From Pyxidicoccus caerfyrddinensis (lineage in GTDB: Bacteria; Myxococcota; Myxococcia; Myxococcales; Myxococcaceae), in assembly GCF_010894405.1 (NCBI RefSeq), contig NZ_JAAIYA010000019.1, positions 124,001 to 188,000 of the forward strand: 64,000 nucleotides of DNA. Reading direction: 5' to 3'. Shown here piece after piece: positions 41,192-49,744 of the stretch. The notes beneath the pieces were generated by a model, which saw nothing but the letters and a program-made list of their open reading frames with translations, was not told where the DNA came from and did no database searches. How positions within the stretch are numbered: the first letter of the stretch is position 1; every line of letters starts with the position of its first letter. The position numbers were made by a program, and so were the translations under genes.

Positions 41192-42135
41192 GACCCGCGT
41201 CCATGCTGCTCCCGGCGCGACGGTGGGCGGTGCTCGCGGCGGCGGTGTGCCTGCTTGCGGCCACGCGTGCCGGCGCGCAGCCGGTGCGGTGCAATGCCGA
41301 GGTGGACCAGGCTCTCGCACGCGCTAATGGCGCGCCGCAGAAGGACGTCGCCGCCGAGTTGGACAAGGCCCTGGCCGTGCTCGACAAGGCTGTGGGTGAC
41401 GATGAGTCCGCCGAATGCCACCGACTCCTGGGATTCGCGCTCAAGTGGCGAGCGCACGTGGGAAGGCTGCCGGAAGGCGCCCAGCGAGGCCTCCTCCGCT
41501 TCGCGCTCACCCAGCTCGAGCTGGCCATCGAGAAGGACCCGGGCGACGTGCGCGCGTGGGAGCTCAAGGCGGAGGTCGAGGAGGAACTCGGGCTCTACCT
41601 GGAGGGTGCGGGCACCTACAACGCGCTGGCATGGGCGCGGCCGAAGCACCCCTTCGCCCGCGGCGCGCGCGTGCGGCTGCTGGTGAAGGCCGGGAAGTTG
41701 GAAGAGGCCCTCGCTGCCGCGCGCGAGTGGGTGGCCGCGCAGCCGAACGACTGGGAGGCGCACCTCGGGCTCGGACTTCGCCTGGAGGCCCTCGGTCAGA
41801 CGGAGGAGGCGATTGCCGCGTACTCGCGCGCCACCGCGCTCGACGAGGGCATCGACACCGCGCCTCTCGCCTTGGGCGCGCTGCTCGCGCGGCTGGGCCG
41901 GTGGAAGGAAGCCGAGGCGGCCTTCGAGAAGGTGGCCGCCGTCGAGTACCTCCTCGGCTGGTACAGCCAGGGCGTGTGCCGGGTGAAGCAGGGGGACGCG
42001 AAGGGTGCACGCGCCTGGGTGACGAAGCTGGGGAGCGAGGATGGTGGTGGGGCGCTCGCCCGTCGACTGAAAGCGCTCATCAAGTCACCGGGCACCTCGC
42101 CCGTGCTGGGACTGCCCGCGTATGCGGAGCCGTGA
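41188..42135 (+). CDS. Exported TPR-repeat protein
   Basis: The GTG start overlaps the peptidase stop; an ATG at 41203 is close. The 315-residue product has a signal peptide (RRWAVLAAAVCLLAATRAGA, cut near AQP) and several TPR-like helical pairs (residues about 100-280), e.g. LAFALKWR-like, ALTQLELAIEKDPGDV, EAIAAYSRATALDEG and RWKEAEAAFEKVAA. TPR proteins mediate protein-protein contact. Coupling with the peptidase suggests a two-gene unit. Periplasmic or surface location is inferred. Confidence 0.75.
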   Translation: MRPASMLLPARRWAVLAAAVCLLAATRAGAQPVRCNAEVDQALARANGAPQKDVAAELDKALAVLDKAVGDDESAECHRLLGFALKWRAHVGRLPEGAQRGLLRFALTQLELAIEKDPGDVRAWELKAEVEEELGLYLEGAGTYNALAWARPKHPFARGARVRLLVKAGKLEEALAAAREWVAAQPNDWEAHLGLGLRLEALGQTEEAIAAYSRATALDEGIDTAPLALGALLARLGRWKEAEAAFEKVAAVEYLLGWYSQGVCRVKQGDAKGARAWVTKLGSEDGGGALARRLKALIKSPGTSPVLGLPAYAEP

Positions 42136-42328
42136 TGCCCCGACTACGGCTATCGCTTCGGCACCACCAGTTGCGTGACGCCCGGGCCCACCCAGCGCCA
42201 CCCGCTCCGTGTTGGTCATGCGACCGGCGCAGGGCAGGAGGCGTGCCGAGCATCCATCAACGCCGGGCCCTCTGGCGGCGCCACGCACCTCCGCGTACGC
42301 TTCTGGGATAACGCGGGGGATGTCAATT

Positions 42329-42859
42329 ATGGCAGTGTCGAAGCAGGGTATTTGCGGAACGCACATCGCTGTCGCGCTGATGGTGCTCTTCTTTCCGAGG
42401 ATTTCGCGAGGGGATGAGCCTCGGCGACCTGACTTTTACATCGTGTTCCGCGACTGCCAGTCTATTGGTGTGGGGCCAAGCGGCGGCAGCGTGAAGACCA
42501 TGGATGCTCCAGAGAGCTCCCTTGCATGCTGGCGACGCTCTGAAAAAGTCCCCTGCATCATGACGAGCGGCGAGGAGCAAAAGGAAATCATATTCACTGT
42601 AGATGCTGACATTCCGCCGCTCTTGACGCTAGTTCAGGGCGAGCATGCGGGAGATTTTGTAGCTGTCGATACTGTGCAGCACACTGCGACCCTTCTTACT
42701 CGGGTACTTCTGGGGGGCAGTGGCGTCGTTGCAAAGGTTTGCTCTGGCGTGTTCGCCACGGCATTCGAGGTTGACCAGATAAAGTTCGAGCAGGAGACGC
42801 CAGCGCCGAAGAGTGAGAAGCGTACCAAGTCCACTGTTCGACGGACGCAGGCCCAGTGA
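42329..42859 (+). CDS. Small secreted protein, unknown
   Basis: The ATG at 42329 follows CGGGGGA by about nine bases; an ATG at 42320 is also possible. The 176-residue product has a signal peptide (THIAVALMVLFFPRISRG, cut before DEP). The mature part is beta-rich with Cys pairs (FRDC, LACWRRS, PCIMTSG) and a Lys/Arg-rich end. Lower GC than its neighbours. No family known to me. Confidence 0.55.
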   Translation: MAVSKQGICGTHIAVALMVLFFPRISRGDEPRRPDFYIVFRDCQSIGVGPSGGSVKTMDAPESSLACWRRSEKVPCIMTSGEEQKEIIFTVDADIPPLLTLVQGEHAGDFVAVDTVQHTATLLTRVLLGGSGVVAKVCSGVFATAFEVDQIKFEQETPAPKSEKRTKSTVRRTQAQ

Positions 42860-42943
42860 GGCTTGGAGGGGCGGGTCACACAGCGCCCAGGGGGCGGAAG
42901 TCCGCTCAGGGGCCGCCGGTCTGAGAAGAGGCATTTCTCGGGC

Positions 42944-43966
42944 TCATCCCCCCGGCCACGCGGCGTACCAGCAGCTGCCCTGGCCATCACCGCGGAGCGC
43001 GACGGGCACCTGGTGGGCGTCCGGCGGGCGCGGACTGCCACCCCAGCAGGTGACGCGGTACACGCGCTCGAGTCCCACGGCGGCGTGCACCTCCGCCAAC
43101 GGGTGCCAGTCCCCGTCCGCGAGGAGCGCCCGGAGGTGCTCGGCCACCGCGCGCAGGTCCTCGACGGGCTCGTCCTGGAGCACGGGAGGGAGCGCCTCGG
43201 GGGCTGGCCCCGGCGGCGCTGCAGGTGCTGGCCGATCCACAGTGGCCGCCATGCCGAAGAGGCCGAGTTGCTCAACGTGGAGCATGGGCGGTACCGGCCG
43301 GTCATCCACCACGGGCGGCGAACGGGCAGGGGGCACGGGCGGGGCTGGCGGCTCCTCGCGGCCCGGCGCGACCACGGGGAGCTCAGCGGGCACCGGGTAC
43401 ACCTCGGGCCGCCAGATGCCGTTGCGGGCCAGCCGCGCCCGCTCGCGTAGCTCCGGCAGCAGCCCCACGTCCACGGGCGCTAGGCGCTGCGCGGGTGCGG
43501 CCGGCAGCGGCTCGAACACCTGCACCTCCTCCAGCCACCACGCCACGGTGCCTCGGCTTTCGACGCCGCAGGGCCACCACCACGCGTCCCGGCCGAAGGC
43601 CCGGGAGTCGTTGCCGACGGTGGACACCTCGGCGAGCCGGGCCACGGCCACGTAGCAGCCAGCCGGGAGGACGTCGCCCGCGGGCGCCTCCAGGCCGTGC
43701 GCCTTGCGCAGCCACTCCACGGCAGCCGCGTCGTACTCGCGCGTCGCGTAGATGGCGAGCCAGCACCCCAGCACCGCGTCTGGCGGGAGGACGGAGTGCC
43801 TCCGCTCCGGGACGCCAGCGCGTGCCGGCTCCACGTCCTGGACGAAGACGCTCCACATGCCGTGATGGGTAAGGGCCCACGTCCACGGCCGGGCGAGGGG
43901 AAGGTGGAAGACGCCGCGTCCCTCGCGTGTGTAGCGGTAGGGGCCTCCGAGGCGCGCGCAGGTCAT
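42944..43966 (-). CDS. ASCH-like domain protein with C-terminal helical part
   Basis: The 340-residue product starts overlapping the small gene at 43963-44091 (ATGA). The N-terminal 180 residues show the ASCH/PUA-like plan: ARPWTWALTHHG, a strand with GCWLAIYATREYD, then DVLPAGCYVAVARLAEV and a closing WWLEEVQVFEPLP. After a Pro-rich linker (about 205-260) a winged-helix-like end has DLRAVAEHLRALLADGDWHPLAEV. ASCH domains bind RNA or modified bases. In a phage early operon it may recognise modified nucleotides. The call is by pattern only. Confidence 0.6.
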   Translation of the reverse strand: MTCARLGGPYRYTREGRGVFHLPLARPWTWALTHHGMWSVFVQDVEPARAGVPERRHSVLPPDAVLGCWLAIYATREYDAAAVEWLRKAHGLEAPAGDVLPAGCYVAVARLAEVSTVGNDSRAFGRDAWWWPCGVESRGTVAWWLEEVQVFEPLPAAPAQRLAPVDVGLLPELRERARLARNGIWRPEVYPVPAELPVVAPGREEPPAPPVPPARSPPVVDDRPVPPMLHVEQLGLFGMAATVDRPAPAAPPGPAPEALPPVLQDEPVEDLRAVAEHLRALLADGDWHPLAEVHAAVGLERVYRVTCWGGSPRPPDAHQVPVALRGDGQGSCWYAAWPGG

Positions 43967-44091
43967 GGCCGGAAGTCCTCCGGACAGACCGGGCGCTCGG
44001 AGTCGGCGCGGGCCCGTCCGACGATGGCGACGCCCGCGCCCAGCAGTGCGGCAGTGATGAGGAACAGGACCCGACGGACGCGATGGCTCAT
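43963..44091 (-). CDS. Small membrane or exported peptide, 42 residues
   Basis: The short frame starts with ATG after GTGAGGTGCCC and its TGA overlaps the next start. It has basic residues (SHRVRRVL), a hydrophobic span (FLITAALLGAGVAIVG) and a polar end with CPEDFRP. It might be an anchored peptide. It would be missed by length cut-offs, but coupling to the ASCH-like gene supports it. Confidence 0.55.
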   Translation of the reverse strand: MSHRVRRVLFLITAALLGAGVAIVGRARADSERPVCPEDFRP

Positions 44092-44173
44092 GGGCACCTC
44101 ACGGATTGCGGAAAGAAGCGCGGGCGGCCCATGCCGTACCGCCCGCGCGCACGTCAGGGGGCTACGGCCGCCG

Positions 44174-45847
44174 TCACTCGAAGCAGGTGGAGTCGGACCA
44201 GAGCGGCCGGCCCTCCACCACGGTGAGACAGGACTTGAGCGAGGGGAGTGCCTCGGCGGGCACCGCGAAGGGGTCCGCGTTGGCGACGAAGAACGTCGCG
44301 CTCTTCCCTCGCGTCAGGGTGCCCAGGTACGGCAGCAGGCGCGCCTTGGCGGCCTCACGCGTGTAGGCGCCCAGCACCTGCGCGCGGGTGAGCGCCTCGC
44401 TGGGCCGGTACGGGCTCAGCGTCGCGAGGTAGAGCCCGAGCCATGGGTTGGGGGCGGCCGGGCCGAAGGCGTCCGAGGCGAGGGCCAGGGGGATGCCCTG
44501 CTCCACGAGGATACGCAGGGGCTGCGCGTGCTCGTACAGCTCGGACGCATTCCGCTCCCGCATCATCGCCCCGATGAGCACCAGGTGCGTCGGGTTCTGC
44601 ACCACCGTCACCCCGAGCGCCTTCGTCCGCTTCACCTGGCCCGGCTGAGCCATGTCGAAGTGCTCGATGGACACCTTCCCCCTCCAGTCCACATCCGGGC
44701 GAGCCTCCAACCGGGAGAGCGTCTGCTCAATGCCGGCGTCGCCGATGGCGTGCACCAGCAGCTGCCCGCCCCGCGCCAGCGTGTCCTCGAGCGCCCAGTC
44801 GAGCTGCACGTCCGTCAGGTTGCGCAGCCCGACATCCCCGCCGAAGCCTGCCGGGCACGTCTCCGGGGCGAGGTACGGCACGGACACGTGCGCGCTGCAC
44901 GCTACGTGGGTGCCGTCCGAGAACACCTTGCGGCGCACCTCCCCGTCCGGCCCCGGCGCGCACTGCTGGCCCGCCGAGGTGATGATGCATACCGGCTGGA
45001 ACGCGTTGGGCCTGGGGAGCGCGCGGCGGATGCGCTCGGCTCGCTCCTCGCCGAAGACGAAGCGCACGTCCGACGTGAGCGTGGTGCCGTAGGCCAAGCC
45101 GCCCTGGTCGTAGTAGTCGTACTGCGCGACGTACTCAGCGTCGGAGATGCGCCGGGAGAGCTGCTCCACTGCGGGCAGCACGGCGAACTCCTGGAGGACG
45201 CCCGTCAGCCGTCCGAGCTCGTCACGCCCCAGCCATCCGCCGTAGGGGTTGGGCTGGTAGTCGCGGAGCCCCGCCTCGTCGAGCGCCGCCGAATTGATCG
45301 CCTGGGCGTGCCCGCTCCACTCCAGTCCATACACCGGATGCGCGGTGGTGGCCGCGTCGAGCAGCGCACGCGCCGTGACGCCCTGCGCGTTGAGGCTCGC
45401 ATAGAGGCCGGCGCCATAGAAGACGACGATGGGCGTGCCGGGCGGCACATGCGCGGCCCGCTCCGCCACGAGCTGCTGCACCTCGGTGGCCGAGGGCCCG
45501 GGGCCGGGCGCCCAGGTGTTGGGGTCCGCGCCCACCACCCATTCGGGCCGGACGAGCTGCGCCACGTGGCTGTGCCCGTCGATGAGGCCGGGAAGCACCA
45601 CGCGCTCACCGAGACTGACGCGGCAATACCCGTGGCTCGCTAGGCGCTCCACGCCGCGAGCGGGCCCGACAGCGACGACACGGCCAGAGCGCAGGAGCAG
45701 CGCTTCCGCGAACACCGGGGCGTCCACCTCGCCCGTCCAGATGCGGCCGTACACGACGGTGTCGCGAGTGCCGCAGGACGTCAGCGTGTCCGCAGGGGAA
45801 CTGCTGGGCACGGCGCTCAACAACGACAACAACAACGGCATCAACAT
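44174..45847 (-). CDS. Amidohydrolase (YtcJ-like), exported
   Basis: The ATG at 45847 has AGGAG eight bases upstream. The 557-residue product has a short signal peptide (PLLLSLLSAVPSSSPA) and the amidohydrolase-3 plan: a beta-sandwich start (VVYGRIWTGE), the metal motif LPGLIDGHSHV, later VHAIGD and IEHFDMAQP, and the catalytic ALASDAFGPAAPNPW. YtcJ-like enzymes hydrolyse amides or carbamates with metal. A periplasmic hydrolase is odd in a phage early region, so I regard it as metabolic cargo. Substrate unknown. Confidence 0.85.
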   Translation of the reverse strand: MLMPLLLSLLSAVPSSSPADTLTSCGTRDTVVYGRIWTGEVDAPVFAEALLLRSGRVVAVGPARGVERLASHGYCRVSLGERVVLPGLIDGHSHVAQLVRPEWVVGADPNTWAPGPGPSATEVQQLVAERAAHVPPGTPIVVFYGAGLYASLNAQGVTARALLDAATTAHPVYGLEWSGHAQAINSAALDEAGLRDYQPNPYGGWLGRDELGRLTGVLQEFAVLPAVEQLSRRISDAEYVAQYDYYDQGGLAYGTTLTSDVRFVFGEERAERIRRALPRPNAFQPVCIITSAGQQCAPGPDGEVRRKVFSDGTHVACSAHVSVPYLAPETCPAGFGGDVGLRNLTDVQLDWALEDTLARGGQLLVHAIGDAGIEQTLSRLEARPDVDWRGKVSIEHFDMAQPGQVKRTKALGVTVVQNPTHLVLIGAMMRERNASELYEHAQPLRILVEQGIPLALASDAFGPAAPNPWLGLYLATLSPYRPSEALTRAQVLGAYTREAAKARLLPYLGTLTRGKSATFFVANADPFAVPAEALPSLKSCLTVVEGRPLWSDSTCFE

Positions 45848-45973
45848 ACGGTGACTCCTACTGGGGACTGCGGGCTGGGCCGAGACCGCGTGCCGGAGTT
45901 GCACCGGCGCGCACGGGGTGACGTGCGCTGCTGCTCCGCGGTGGTGCCGGATGCGTTCCGGCGAGGGGGCGGG

Positions 45974-46249
45974 CTACGCCGGGCGGAACGGCTCGCCGTC
46001 GTGCTCGGCGACGCGGGCCAGCATGGCCACGTAGTTGCCACCGTCGGTCAGCGCAATCAGCGCGGCGACGGAGTCACCGCGGGCCTGCGCGTGCTCCGCC
46101 TGGGCGAGGTGCCGCTTCAGCTCCAGCCAGAGGTCGGCCGGCTGCGCATCGAGGAACGCTTCCCCGGGCCCGCGCTCCGGTACCTTCGCGTCCAACCTCT
46201 CCGCCATGCGCTGCGTGTGCTTCACCAGGTGCGGCCACTTCGTGTCCAT
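45974..46249 (-). CDS. Small helical phage protein, unknown
   Basis: The ATG at 46249 follows GGAGG by five bases. The 91-residue product is mainly helical: HLVKHTQRMAERLDA, LWLELKRHLAQAEHAQARGDSVAALIALTDGGNYVAML. It lies 3' of the annealing protein gene in the leftward operon after a hairpin-rich gap. No family is recognised. Confidence 0.6.
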   Translation of the reverse strand: MDTKWPHLVKHTQRMAERLDAKVPERGPGEAFLDAQPADLWLELKRHLAQAEHAQARGDSVAALIALTDGGNYVAMLARVAEHDGEPFRPA

Positions 46250-46544
46250 GCATCCTCCGGGCATGTTGCGAGAGAAAGAGCGGGCCCGGCCCAGTCAGGG
46301 GGGAAACCGAGCCGGGCCCGCGGTGGCGCACGACGAGCGCGCCGTGAAGGACTGCCCCGCCGGGCCCAATGCCCGGCGGGTGTGGAGGTGAGCAGGGTTG
46401 ATCGGCCCAGCCGGAGCAACTGCTGCTGGCCCGCCCACCACCACGAGAAGGCCCCGCCCAGCCGGGCGCGGGGTGCCGCCAGAAGGCGGCGAGTGCGCGA
46501 GCGTGGAGCTGGGGCCGCAGCTCCACCTACTCCGCGCGTGAGGC
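46250..46544 (-). other. Gap with three strong hairpins
   Basis: This 295-base stretch between the annealing protein gene and the next leftward gene carries three stems: 46503-46510/46519-46526 (GTGGAGCT/AGCTCCAC) just after the Bet stop, 46356-46365/46371-46380 (ten pairs, five-base loop), and 46280-46290/46311-46321 (eleven pairs, twenty-base loop). They may attenuate or protect the leftward transcript. No gene is supported here. Confidence 0.5.
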
Positions 46545-47606
46545 TCAGCCGTCCGAGCCCGGCTCCGGCGCGGCGTCCTGCTGCAGGGGCACGCGGCAGC
46601 GCAACTCCGATTCGGCCTCCAGGAGGGCGAGGTTCTCCCGCATGGCCTTGGCCCAGCGTGCCCTCGGCTGCTCCTGGAGCTTCTCGTTCGCCATGTCGAT
46701 GGTCTCGCTCAGCTCCGCGTCGGACAGCTCCGAGGCCGCCTTCCCCTTGTAGGGACCGAAGGCCACCACGGTGGAGGGACGGGGCGCGGCGGATGCCTGG
46801 GCGGCCGGAGCCTTCTCCTCCACGCGCTTCAGCATGGGCGCCGCCTCGGGCGCCTTCGCACTCACCGGCTGCGCCAGCTCCAGCGCCTCGCGGGTGGACG
46901 TCTTCGCGGGGAGCGCAGTGGCAGGGGCGGCCCGCGTGGCCTGTGCCGGCGCCGCCTGCGCGGGCGGGGTGGTGGACTGCGCCTCCTGCTCGGGCACCTC
47001 CCCAGCCTCGTCGGCGGGCAGTTCCTCGCGGACGTACAGGCCGCCGAAGGCCTCCGGGTACGCCTTGCGCAGGGCCGCCACGCGCGCGCACTTCTCAATC
47101 ATCGTCGTGGGAATCTTGGCCCACAGCGGCGTCTGCTGGACGTAGCCGCTGAAGTCCAGCCACACGACGACGGGCAGCTTCCCGTCGCGCACCACGCGGG
47201 ACCAGGCCCCCACCAGGGAGCCCTTCCGCTTCGCCGGATTGAAGCGGTGCACCACCTCGCCCTTGCCCTGGTCCACGATGATTTCGTCCTCGGCGAACAC
47301 CGCGCTCGCCTGGAGGCCGCGGAAGTCCGGGAAGCGCTCCGCGCGGGCGAGCATGCCGGCCTCGGAGGGCTGGAACTCGTGCTTCGTCACCCAGTTGGGG
47401 CGCTCGCGGTTGCCGATGTTGAGCCGACGCGCGACGCAGAAGGCTTCCTTGAGCAGCGGGTCCAGGCCGCTGCGCTTGCACTGCTCCAGGAAGAGGGCGA
47501 ACTCGTCCTCGCTGATGCCCTTGGGGCAGATGGTGCGCCGAATCAACTCCCGGCGCTCCGACGTCCAGCCACTGCTGTTGTTGCCCGGCACGTTCCCGTC
47601 AGCCAT
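46545..47606 (-). CDS. bet: Bet/RecT-type single-strand annealing protein
   Basis: The ATG at 47606 is preferred for its spacing to GAGGGGAG; an ATG at 47612 is two codons upstream. The 353-residue product has the recombination protein Bet plan: ERRELIRRTICPKGISEDEFALFLEQCKRSGLDPL, then the AFCVARR segment, a beta-rich AGAWSRV-type core and IPTTMIEKCARVAALRKAYPEAFGGLY at about 170-195. The last third is Ala/Pro-rich with a helical end. The protein anneals complementary single strands in phage recombination. A partner exonuclease is not seen in the window. It lies in the leftward early operon. Confidence 0.88.
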   Translation of the reverse strand: MADGNVPGNNSSGWTSERRELIRRTICPKGISEDEFALFLEQCKRSGLDPLLKEAFCVARRLNIGNRERPNWVTKHEFQPSEAGMLARAERFPDFRGLQASAVFAEDEIIVDQGKGEVVHRFNPAKRKGSLVGAWSRVVRDGKLPVVVWLDFSGYVQQTPLWAKIPTTMIEKCARVAALRKAYPEAFGGLYVREELPADEAGEVPEQEAQSTTPPAQAAPAQATRAAPATALPAKTSTREALELAQPVSAKAPEAAPMLKRVEEKAPAAQASAAPRPSTVVAFGPYKGKAASELSDAELSETIDMANEKLQEQPRARWAKAMRENLALLEAESELRCRVPLQQDAAPEPGSDG

Positions 47607-47619
47607 GGTCATACTCCCC

Positions 47620-47826
47620 TCAGTCCTCGTAGCGCTCGCCGGCTTCCTGCTCAGCGCGGCGCAGCAGTTCGCGTAGCTCGGCGGTCCACTCGTCCGCCGC
47701 GTCGTCCCACTCCAGGTCCCCGGCCCTGTGCCGTCCCTCGTGCCGGTCCTCGCGCTCGCACAGCACCCATGACTTCTCCGGGTGCTCCGTGAATGCGTGA
47801 CAGAGGTAGAAGAAGGTCGAAGGCAA
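47620..47826 (-). CDS. Small acidic phage protein
   Basis: The frame starts with TTG at 47826 and gives 68 residues. It has FFYLCHAF near the start and an acidic, Arg-containing helix (WTAELRELLRRAEQEAGERYED). It ends 14 bases before the Bet start region. No family is recognised; the Cys and His at the start might bind metal. Confidence 0.5.
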   Translation of the reverse strand: MPSTFFYLCHAFTEHPEKSWVLCEREDRHEGRHRAGDLEWDDAADEWTAELRELLRRAEQEAGERYED

Positions 47827-47869
47827 TGGAACCTCGCAAGTTCCATTGGGTACACCCTACGTCTGACAT

Positions 47870-48268
47870 TCATTGTGTCTCGCGCTCTTGCGCGTTGAGC
47901 GCCGCGACGCCCGCCGCCCACTTCGCCTTGAGGGCCCACCACGACTCCACGTCGAGGAAGGACAGCAGGGCCACCTCGCTCGCGCGGAGCGCCACCGCCT
48001 CACTGCGGTAGCGCGTCACCGCGCTCTGCTCCTCGTGCCACAGGTGCTGTGTCGCCCGAGTGCCGTCGGGCGTCAGGCGGGCGCGCGCGTCCTGGGCGGC
48101 GCGGAGTGCCTCCATGGCCTGCGCCTGGCGCGCCGGCAGGGCCGCTGCCTCGGCCATGGCCTTTCGGATGGCCTCCACCTGCTCCGGCCTCCACCACGCC
48201 GTCAGGCCGCGAAGACGGCGGCACACGTCGCCCAACTCGCCCACGGGCTCAGGAGTCGCGCATGTCAC
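47870..48268 (-). CDS. Helical early phage protein
   Basis: The GTG at 48268 has GGAGGA five bases upstream. The 132-residue product is almost fully helical: LRGLTAWWRPEQVEAIRKAMAEAAALPA, then a coiled-coil stretch with QAMEALRAAQDARARL and a Trp-containing end VESWWALKAKWAAG. It lies between a membrane-peptidase gene and small genes in the early operon. Function unknown. Confidence 0.55.
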   Translation of the reverse strand: MTCATPEPVGELGDVCRRLRGLTAWWRPEQVEAIRKAMAEAAALPARQAQAMEALRAAQDARARLTPDGTRATQHLWHEEQSAVTRYRSEAVALRASEVALLSFLDVESWWALKAKWAAGVAALNAQERETQ

Positions 48269-48305
48269 GACGCGTCCTCCGAGCTCCGCTTCAGGGGCTG
48301 ACCGT

Positions 48306-49235
48306 TCACGGCGACACCGCCCGTCCCTGCTCGCGGTAGTACTCAACGTCGGCCGGCCGAAGCGGGAAGCGCACCGCGTCCCAGACCTGGTGGTGCCCCT
48401 CGACTCGCCAGCCGTCGGCGTCCCACGCCGCAAGAGCGGCCTCGCGCGAAAGGACTCCGTCGACCGGGCACAGCACCTGCTGGCCGTCCCACAGCACCCA
48501 GTGGCCGCTCCCGGCCTCGTGACGGAGCAGGATGAAGGCGCGACCGATGCGCGGAACGTCCGGCTCGCATGATGGGTCGAGGTCGAGCCCCGCGGCCTGG
48601 ACTGCAATCCGAAGCCCGTACGCTCCGCACTCGCCCGTCCTCCCCATCAGCTCGCACACCGTCTCCACCGACTGCCCCGTGAGCATGGCGACGCAGGTTT
48701 GGCCGCACTGCGCTGGCTTCTGTGGATGCCACCGGAGCCGGCCCAGCGGACGGCGGGCCCGGTACCAGCGGCGCCAGTGGGGGTAGGCGGTGCGCCAGCC
48801 GAGCGCGACGGCCCCCACCCACCCGAATGCCGCTGCCAGTGCCACGAGCCCCAGCCAGGGCAGTAGCGCGCGGAGCTGCGCAGCGCGCGGGGAGCACTCC
48901 ACGCGCACCGGCTCGCGCCCTTCCGCCTGCGCCTGCTCACGCTCCCGCGCGGACACCGAGTCCAGCTCGGCGCCGTACAGCAGCAGCGCGAGGGAGGCGG
49001 CCAGGGCCACCGCGCTGCGCAGCGACTCCCACGCGGGTGTGGCACCCAGCGTCGCGCCGTACTGGGCCACCACGGCACCCAACAGCAGCGCCCCGTAGAC
49101 GGCGCGCTCCACGTGCCACGTGCGCAGCCCGGCAGCGTCGACGCGGGCCCCCAGGGCCAGCAACGCCCGGCGCAGCCAGGGGCTCGGCTCCGCGCGCTCT
49201 TCGACTACTTGGCAAAGCTCCGCCAGCAGCGTCAT
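48306..49235 (-). CDS. Membrane protein with C39-like cysteine-protease domain
   Basis: The ATG at 49235 follows GGAGG. The 309-residue product has three hydrophobic spans (about residues 45-60, 72-88 and 127-148). The C-terminal domain (about 170-300) has CGQTCVAMLTGQSVE, GRTGECGAYGLRIAVQAAGLDL and RAFILLRHEAGSGHWVLW, the Cys, His and folding pattern of C39-like peptidases. In ABC transporters this fold cuts double-glycine leaders, but no ABC domain is present. In an early phage operon it could be an exclusion or host-takeover protease. Membrane topology and activity are inferred. Confidence 0.65.
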   Translation of the reverse strand: MTLLAELCQVVEERAEPSPWLRRALLALGARVDAAGLRTWHVERAVYGALLLGAVVAQYGATLGATPAWESLRSAVALAASLALLLYGAELDSVSAREREQAQAEGREPVRVECSPRAAQLRALLPWLGLVALAAAFGWVGAVALGWRTAYPHWRRWYRARRPLGRLRWHPQKPAQCGQTCVAMLTGQSVETVCELMGRTGECGAYGLRIAVQAAGLDLDPSCEPDVPRIGRAFILLRHEAGSGHWVLWDGQQVLCPVDGVLSREAALAAWDADGWRVEGHHQVWDAVRFPLRPADVEYYREQGRAVSP

Positions 49236-49315
49236 GGACGCCTCCTGCAACCGGTGAGAGGGAAGGGGCCGGGATGCGCTCCCGGCGGGCGGCCTCGCGC
49301 AAGAGGCAGGGCAGC

Positions 49316-49528
49316 CTACGCGTCCGTCGGGTCGTTCTTCACCGCGAGCTGGAGCAGCTCGTAGAGCCCCTCAGGCCAGTCCTTCGGCTCGCCGTAGCAC
49401 TCCACCGACGCCAACAGATCCTTCGCCAGGGCCCGGGGCCACTTCGCCGGACGCTGCTTCCGCTGCGGACCCTCGAAGAGGGAGTTCACCGCGTCCTGCT
49501 TCTCCTGTTCCGTCATCTCTCCAGCCAT
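49316..49528 (-). CDS. Small early protein, first gene of leftward operon
   Basis: The ATG at 49528 gives 70 residues with a helical start AGEMTEQEKQDAVNSLFEG, a basic segment RKQRPAKWPRALAKDL and an acidic end. It is the first gene after the leftward promoter at 49650-49678, with a 122-base leader. No family is recognised. Confidence 0.6.
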   Translation of the reverse strand: MAGEMTEQEKQDAVNSLFEGPQRKQRPAKWPRALAKDLLASVECYGEPKDWPEGLYELLQLAVKNDPTDA

Positions 49529-49649
49529 GTGCTGCCCCCTGGTTGCTGGTGCTGCGCCTCGACGTCCTCGCGGCCCGTGCCGCTCGCGCCCGCCCGTCGT
49601 CCCTCTCCCTCCCGGGAGCCCCGTCCGTCCGCCGTCACTTCGGAAACAA

Positions 49650-49678
49650 CTTATAAGCGCAATGATAGCAGTTTGCAA
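49650..49678 (-). promoter_or_regulatory. Sigma-70-like leftward promoter
   Basis: On the minus strand TTGCAA (49673-49678) and TATAAG (49650-49655) are exactly 17 bases apart, in an AT-rich island that is rare here. It points to the leftward operon from 49528 down. The TTGCAA is its own reverse complement. The same island separates the two divergent operons and is the likely site of early-phase control. Confidence 0.65.
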
Positions 49679-49744
49679 GCGATTGGTTTACCGTATGCGA
49701 GCGTTGACCGGCACGCTGCCGGACGCCTACATGGAGGGATTCCC

